This document shows positions 58,214 through 64,000 of a stretch of DNA of 64,000 nucleotides, one piece after another. The position numbers and the translations under genes are program-made. The notes beneath the pieces were generated by a model. It searched no databases, was not told the DNA's origin, and saw only the letters and a list, made by a program, of their open reading frames with translations. Source of the DNA: Lunularia cruciata (Eukaryota > Streptophyta > Marchantiopsida > Lunulariales > Lunulariaceae); the NCBI GenBank assembly GCA_948567375.1, contig OX419759.1, forward strand, positions 8,090,744 to 8,154,743. Reading direction: 5' to 3'. Positions within the stretch are counted from its first letter, which is position 1, and each line of letters starts with the position of its first letter.

Positions 58214-58246
58214 TTAGATGACCTGGACCTGGTCCACGTCATCTAA
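58214..58246. promoter_or_regulatory. 16-bp inverted repeat with 1-nt spacer and one mismatch
   Basis: TTAGATGACCTGGACC, one T, then GGTCCACGTCATCTAA. The arms pair with a single mismatch. The right arm contains a CACGTC (ACGT-core) site. It is about 220-250 bp upstream of the hydratase ATG. Confidence 0.8.
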
Positions 58247-58292
58247 ATGTGGAGGTTATGTGGACAGATTGCTCGTGCCTACCTGCCTTTTT

Positions 58293-58313
58293 GTGGCAGA
58301 CGTCTGCCACGTG
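58293..58313. promoter_or_regulatory. 18-bp perfect palindrome overlapping a G-box
   Basis: GTGGCAGACGTCTGCCAC (58,293-58,310) is its own reverse complement and contains a C-box GACGTC at its centre. CACGTG (58,308-58,313) overlaps its right end. Both are classical plant bZIP/bHLH ACGT-core sites. Binding is inferred from sequence only. Confidence 0.75.
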
Positions 58314-58467
58314 TGACCTCATTCACTTCTCTTAGAAATGCGCGCTATTGAGTGAACTCAATCGTATTGTGAACAGATTTTGAGTTCTGATGCTCTCTAG
58401 ACTGATTGTAGTAACTGGCGTGAGCTAATCCTGCTCCTTTCCGTCATCTTTTGCGAATTGGAATGAG

Positions 58468-61043
58468 ATGTCGAGAGCGCGGCAGACCATGCGTTTTCTT
58501 CGACTTATCCCCTGGACATCACGCGTTTCGAGTAAGTATTCGAGATTTTACTATCCTGTTGCGACCAAAGCTTTTGTCATCTTGAATTAGGCTCCAGATG
58601 AAAGAAGGATTCAGAGAGTAGCGAGTAAATGTTGCAGAGGAAGGATCCATTTACTCTACAAAGGTGCAGGTTTCCTCTGCTCTCCTCGTTGAAAGGCGGT
58701 ATATAACACAGGCAACGGATTTCAATCTTCTCCTTATGGTTCTTATCCGTATCCATATCCATAGGGCTCATGTACATAAGGCAGTGGACATGAGGGCTGT
58801 CCCACGGGACTTGAAGGCTTTTGTCCTGCTCAAGGCAAAGTGATTTTTGTCCGTGATTCAGAGTTTAGTGATTGCAATACCTTGCGTTGCGAGCTTGTCT
58901 AGGTAATGCTTGCTCAGGATCCTGTATGAGCCGGAAATAATTTCCTACTTCACTATGTATTCATGGTTCATTATTTAATTTTGCTTCCGTCGATGTTATT
59001 GTTGTCCTTCCTTCTTGTACTATATATCTTGTGTGTCAGCTGATCTTTTTAGCACGGCTTACACGTATAGGATCGGATTTATCAGATTAGTACCTATCAG
59101 ATGACGTAGACTGATTTCAAACTGCTTGTTCACCAGCGGGCCTACAAATTGGTGCTCTCCAATGTCACTCCAAAAGGCTGATCTTTACTCCTGCGAGTTC
59201 ACCATCGCAAGCTGGCATAGTTGAGAAAGTCACGCGGACTATCTTGGCAACGAACTGGAGTAAAAATTCTCTTCAAATACACCCTTCATGGGGGTGCCAA
59301 TGTCATGCTTATGGGCACTTCGCTCAGGGAACCAAAAATGATGAGAACCTTGCAGCGAAAGACTACAAGAATATCTGTGTGGACCTTGTAGAAGAGGGGA
59401 CTGTGGGGTTGGTGTTTTTGGACAGACCAACGGCTTTGAACGCGTTGTCTGAAGCATTGATGTATGAGGTGGTTGATGCTTGCCAAACTTTTGACACAAT
59501 GGAAGAGGTGAGTGGAGAACTCTAATTGCAGATTCTGGATACACTTAGCATTTTCACAAGTCGTAGTTTGTAAGCATCTGCGACTTTGTGTGCTCTTGAT
59601 AATCAGTAAACTAGGTGAATTATTCCAGATCGGTCAGAAAGATTACAGGTTGTAGGCCAAGTACAGATATACCAAAGAATTGGAATTTCTATGGGGTCTC
59701 TATTCTCAAGCTGCAGAATTTGGGTCGCTCAGGAGAGGATTTGAGAAAGAGAAGAAGTTTTAGTTCTTGAGTTCTCCGAGTTTTTCGTATTATAAAATGT
59801 ACTTGGCTACAGGCTCGCGTGAGCTTGTTATCAGGAAACTTCTGAGTTAGCATCAAACTGCGAGTGGCAGGTTGGAGCCATAGTTATAACCGGTAAAGGG
59901 AAAGCTTTTGCGGCCGGAGCAGACATCAAGGAAATGAAGGACAAATGTTTTGTGGATGCCCATAGGACTCGCATCTTCTCTCATTGGAATTCTTTATCAG
60001 CTGTTAGAACACCCATCATTGGTGCAGTTAATGGGTGATTCTCTCCACCACTTCGCGAAGCTAAGGAACCATCTGAATCTATGAGCCATGTCCGTATGTC
60101 ATATATGAGTAGTCCACAGTATTTTGAGTAAGATTACACCCCGAATTCGTCTCAGGAAGTAAGAACCGGCACAAGGGGTACGTGGACTATTTTGCTGGTG
60201 GAGTTCTAATACACCGGAACCCCAAACTTACTACGACATATGGCTGAACTTCTCTTCACTGTACAGGTTTGCTCTTGGAGGAGGGTGTGAACTTGCTATG
60301 GCATGTGACATACTTCTTGCCGGTGAGAAAGCCCTTTTTGGACAACCTGAAGTAAAGCTGGGGACCATTCCTGGCATCGGAGGAACTCAGCGTCTTATTC
60401 GAGAAGTGGGCAAGTCTCGAGCTATGGAGATGATTCTGACAGGGAAGGCTTTCATGAATGCTGAAGAAGCAGTTCAAAGAGGACTAGTGAGCCGCGTGGT
60501 ACGTGTCGACTTCTTCCTTCCCATTTTTGTATCGGCAGTTACCAGAAACTTACGTTTAGGGCAGCGTATACAAATCGTGTTACGGGGTAGATCGTGCACT
60601 ACATTAAATGCTGAAACTTGAGAGATTGCAACAATCTGTTCACAACTTGCACAGGTGATTGACATAACACAATTCGTGACAGTATCCTTCAGAGGGATTG
60701 TCATTTACACGAATTGATGCCTTAATTATCGAGAAGGAACTGCAAAGAATGAACACGTGCAAGGTCTTTGACATAGCGATCTGTTTCCTAATGCCCACAG
60801 ATTCCAGGAGACAATGATGCTCTCATTGCAGAGGCAGTTACAGTTGCCAAAACCATTGCAGGAATGCCCAGACCCACAATCGCTATGGCCAAGGAGGCTG
60901 TCAATGCAGCGTATGAGCTAGGGTTACAAGAAGGCATAAAACGTGAGCATTCCTTGTTTTGTGCTACTTTTGCTTTGGAGGATCAGAAAGAAGGAATGGC
61001 AGCTTTTGTCGAGAAACGAGATCCAAATTTTCAGCATAAATAA
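58468..61043 (+). CDS. Enoyl-CoA hydratase, mitochondrial-type
   Basis: Five exons with GT-AG junctions and continuous phase: 58,468-58,531; 59,356-59,507; 59,871-60,034; 60,267-60,498; 60,801-61,043. They total 855 nt, or 284 aa plus stop, close to the usual 290. Reaction: hydration of trans-2-enoyl-CoA in beta-oxidation and branched-chain amino acid breakdown. Exon 1 encodes an Arg-rich, acid-free start ([16 protein letters not shown]), suiting a mitochondrial presequence. The crotonase fold is seen as [11 protein letters not shown], oxyanion-hole AAGADIKEM (about 86-94), [20 protein letters not shown] with catalytic Glu 135, and [14 protein letters not shown] with catalytic Glu 155, 20 residues apart as in the rat enzyme. 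The C-terminal FVEKRDPNF also fits. Exon 1 is assigned by splice consensus, phase and presequence character, so it is less sure than exons 2-5. The gene appears intact. Confidence 0.9.
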
Positions 61044-61859
61044 ACAAAATATCACAGGTTTACCTGAAAGTGACCTTTGGGCATATATTTCCAACTTGAT
61101 GGAAATACCTGAAGAACGAATCTGTACATATTGCAAGCACATGAAATGACTGTTACCATCTCCGTTTCACTTGGAGACATCACTTTCGCTCAAATGCGAG
61201 TATTCATTGGTGTATAGAATTAGGAGCATCGTGCAAGCTCGAGCAGCTTGGTAATATAATAAGATTGTAAAGCATAAGGCTCACCAGCAGTCAGTAAGAG
61301 TAGCAAGTTCCTGGATAAACCGGTATTTTTGGCGAAGCTTCCAGTTATTTTTCTAGTGTGTTACGACGGGGGTGAACTCCCACAGCAACGAGGAGCCCAT
61401 TGCTTGCAACTATCCATGTACGCACTGGATGCTCACCAGTCAATTTGAAAGGAGCAATTATGAAAATGAGTGTCTTTGAGCTATGACGATTGATTGCTCT
61501 TCAAAGAATATGCAGCTCGAGTATACGACAGATCTAGACGTCCACACTGTAAAGTCAAAGGCATCTAAGGGATTCATGGAGATTGTATAAAATGTGAAAG
61601 TACAAAACACTCCTGCATTGGTGTACTCCTGAACTCTTTGCCCCGAAACTCTGGGTGTTTTGCATCCAAATCTTTGGTTCCTTCCAGGATTTAAATTGTG
61701 ATTCTCAGTTCATACAGGGCTCTGCATCTGACCATGAAGCTTGTTTCAGGTTGATGTGTTTATGAACCCTTGTAGAATTGCTGCTGAACACAATGGGAAG
61801 CTCTCCATCTACCGAACCGAATCCTTCGCTTACGCTTTTGTATTTACCTCCTCTCCTGG
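61044..61859. other. 3' flank of the hydratase gene, no further gene seen
   Basis: Presumed 3' untranslated region and spacer. No coding block with splice context was recognised. Confidence 0.5.
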
Positions 61860-61921
61860 AGGTTTCCACTTGATCATCACCCTTGGAGCGAAGTTCCCGG
61901 GTGATAATTAAGTGGAAACCT
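61860..61921. repeat. 23-bp inverted repeat (hairpin) with two mismatches
   Basis: The left arm is 61,860-61,882 (from AGGTTTCCACTT to ATCACCC) and the right arm 61,899-61,921 (GGGTGATAATTAAGTGGAAA and CCT), with a 16-nt loop. It lies between the hydratase and epimerase genes. Confidence 0.85.
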
Positions 61922-62653
61922 ATTTTCTTAGTAGTAATAAACTGGCACCTTTCCAGACCTAAACGCGAATTCTCAATTGCAGGTTTGCCTCGCAGGGGCT
62001 TGATGCAGAACGACTTTTAACAACTTGGCGATATCATTGGCCCCATTTCGCAGCTAGGGTGATGCTCAAGTGTAACCTTCCTTTCTCCCGCAACTCCACG
62101 AACTACTATCTGATTTCCACAGTAGTTACGTCCAAGGTCAAACATGGTCCACTCTTTGTTTTGTACCATGGAACCTGAGGAAAGACAGCAACGGGCAGTC
62201 TTCCGCGTCTTGATATGTCTGGCCACGAAGTTAGGGAAGGGTTTAAAGGGAGGCGAGATACAAGGGAATTTGAGGGAAGGGAAGGAAGGGACATGAGGCC
62301 AGAGAGCAAAGGACATTCTATCCGTGACAATTATGACACAAAAGCAGTTCTGCTTTCGAATATGCTTACCTTGATTTAGAATATTACAGGTGGGGATATG
62401 CCGGTGTTTGATGGATGGATCGATCATTTCAAAGATAACCCAGCTCCCGGAAGAACGAAACGTGGCCTGTGGCGCTCAGGAGAAGGCCCCTACTAGTTTG
62501 TCTCATTGCCGTTTGGGAGGCGCAGGAAGGGAAGAGAGAGTAGATAAAGAAAGGGGAAGGCTTCCCCCTAGTTTTGTGCGCATATCTGGTAGAGATTGTG
62601 TTGAAAGACTGAAAACACAGAGGTTCGAATCAGAAGGAAAGACACAAACAGCA
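61922..62653. other. Upstream region of the epimerase gene, no gene seen
   Basis: Likely contains the promoter and 5' leader of the gene starting at 62,654. Open frames on both strands lack motifs. Confidence 0.45.
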
Positions 62654-63749
62654 ATGGCTTTGCTTTGTAGGCCCGGTTTCGGTGGGACAACCACTTTGAA
62701 CAAAGAATTTGTTCCGCGTGTCTCCCTGGGGTTGAAGCAGCAATCTCTTGCGGTTGTTGGTGTGCGCCCATTCCAGAATGCACGATTGAGTGTTGTGCGT
62801 GCAACTCAGAGCACCAGCACAGGGTACCTCCAAGTATTCCTTATCTTCCCGAATGATATAGACTAATTTGATTCCCGAGTCAGTCTCGAGATGGTGTCTT
62901 TTCATTAGAGGTGCTTCTCTGGATTGGTTGGATAGTCAAGTGTTGTGATTTGGACGATGATCTCATTGGGGGTGTCGCTTCTCTGCACCCAACGCTATGT
63001 GAATTTCTCTTACCAGGAAAGAGTTGGTGGGTGCGAATAAAAGCTGTGAGGAGAATTCTTTCTTGAGGTTTAGGTGGAACTGGAAGTTAGTAAATTTACA
63101 ATCTCGGGAAGGAAGCTGTTCTCTCTCCCATCCTTCTCAGAGTATGATCATCTGAGTGGGGTGAATATTTGACTTAAGATTATACATGTATCTTCCTGAA
63201 TATTAGCTGTTAATTCGTACAATGGCCAGAATCAGTGGACAATTCGCCATTTCAGGGATAAATATTGACGCAGGAGAAGGTGGACTTCCAAGAATAAAGC
63301 TCCAAAACAAGGAGAAGAGGTATTTCTTCTCATTCAATGATCTCTCAGAATAATTTCGCCATTTCTGTGTGAGATTTGTACGTGAGTTCCTCATAAGGCA
63401 AACTCTGGTCGTGTGGGTGATCTTCTCAACAAGACCTACAGCAGTGTTTATATGGGCGATTTTGCTTTTCAAAATCTGCAGTGGTATTCATCAGGGTCCT
63501 CCGTATTTAGTGATACTTCAGGCAGCTAATGGAGTAGAGTTTTTCATTGGGAACTTTGCTGCATCTGCAGTGTTGTCTTTTCTTTCATCAATTTCCATGT
63601 GAATACCTGTGTTTGAACAAGTTGTGGAGTGGTTGCAGTGCATGCGAAATTTACCTTCATGGTGGTGTCATCACATCGTGGAAGTCAAAAGGCAAGGAGT
63701 TGCTGCACGTTCGGCCTGATGCCGTCTTTGATGGTGTGAAGCCTATCAG
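62654..63749 (+). CDS. Glucose-6-phosphate 1-epimerase-like protein, plastid-targeted (5' part only)
   Basis: Exon 1, 62,654-62,823, encodes a Ser/Arg-containing, acid-poor leader ending in RLSVVRATQSTST, with a V-V-R-A plastid cleavage-like site; the donor is GTACCT. An exon at 63,639-63,749 (acceptor TTGCAG, donor GTGCGA) reads ACEIYLHGGVITSWKSKGKE and LLHVRPDAVFDGVKPI. This is the conserved N-terminal block of D-hexose-6-phosphate epimerases of the aldose-1-epimerase (galactose mutarotase-like) family. The phases fit direct joining of the two exons. An additional small exon between them, for example near 63,485-63,560 (reads NGVEFFIGNFAASAV), cannot be excluded and might encode the strand usually preceding this block. 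The catalytic His and Glu lie in downstream exons outside the window. The substrate is inferred from the family. Confidence 0.8.
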
Positions 63750-64000
63750 GTGCGATTGAATTTATAACATGATTTTGTCCTCGCATGTTGCGGTGGCAAC
63801 CTCTTCAGCACATCCTCTGGAATGTTTTGCTACAATGCTGGTAGGCTGTCAGAGGGCTCTGTGCTCTGAAAGTACGGTAGCTGATGACTGCTTCTAGCAG
63901 ACTGAATTCTCTGACGGAACTGCTTTCTGTAGACCATTCTTTCACGTAAGAGCTTCAGTCGGGTCTCAATCTTTACTTTCTAGATCAAGTGGAAGTAGAT
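63750..64000 (+). other. Intron of the epimerase-like gene, continuing past the window
   Basis: It follows the donor at 63,750. The next expected block (G-G-I-P-x-C-F-P-Q-F) is not found before the end of the window. Confidence 0.5.

Larger units (their letters stand above)
57498..58467. promoter_or_regulatory. Shared divergent promoter interval
   Basis: Only 970 bp separate the start codons of the LSG1-type gene (minus) and the enoyl-CoA hydratase gene (plus), so both 5' leaders and promoters lie here. Open frames inside it lack an ATG start and motifs. The notable sites are listed separately at 58,214-58,246 and 58,293-58,313. Confidence 0.6.

Noticed and set aside
62017..62427. 136-codon minus-strand open frame upstream of the epimerase gene
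   Set aside because: It has no recognisable motif and low-complexity stretches, and lies in the expected promoter and leader of a real gene.
1..64000. Bacterial or organellar origin, CRISPR arrays, operons
   Set aside because: Genes have spliceosomal introns, spacing is eukaryotic, and no regularly spaced short repeats or operon-like gene strings are present.

Overview
The window is nuclear DNA of a eukaryote, most probably a land plant. The evidence is intron-containing genes with GT-AG junctions, a plastid-type imidazoleglycerol-phosphate dehydratase relic, an ankyrin protein with a plant-style C-terminal PGG membrane domain, and a plastid-targeted glucose-6-phosphate 1-epimerase-like gene. 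R2-like restriction-endonuclease LINEs are not the usual angiosperm type (L1 and RTE), which points towards a non-seed plant such as a moss, liverwort, fern or lycophyte. That placement is inference. No species can be named.

Layout. 1-4.35 kb holds an inverted LINE fragment and then a nearly complete LINE with a C2H2 finger, reverse transcriptase and C-terminal nuclease, broken by four in-frame stops. 5.9-8.14 kb carries exons of a decayed histidine-biosynthesis gene. 8.3-19.1 kb is a mobile-element nest: a hAT-type DNA transposon relic was split by a minus-strand Ty3/gypsy element, whose right LTR was then split by a second LTR element with a perfect 5-bp target duplication (GAGCT). 20.3-24.8 kb has a minus-strand ankyrin/PGG gene with one frameshift. 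25.6-45.2 kb is again repeats: LINE fragments, a second large LINE copy fused to a gypsy element (31.8-39.0 kb), a second hAT copy (40.5-43.4 kb) and an inverted duplication. 45.2-52.2 kb is a second ankyrin locus cut in two by about 4.7 kb that contains a third, divergent LINE.

The right end, 54.4-64 kb, is gene-rich. A minus-strand LSG1-type ribosome-biogenesis GTPase (six exons, 643 aa) and a plus-strand mitochondrial enoyl-CoA hydratase (five exons, 284 aa) are divergently transcribed from a shared 970-bp interval with palindromic G-box/C-box sites. The first two recognisable exons of the epimerase gene run off the window edge.

The most unusual feature is the LINE family together with a roughly 90-bp 3'-tail module. 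The tail recurs about a dozen times in the window, often without any LINE coding sequence, which suggests a non-autonomous (SINE-like) partner or many extreme 5' truncations. All exon boundaries were read by eye from splice consensus and reading-frame continuity; no alignment or search was run.
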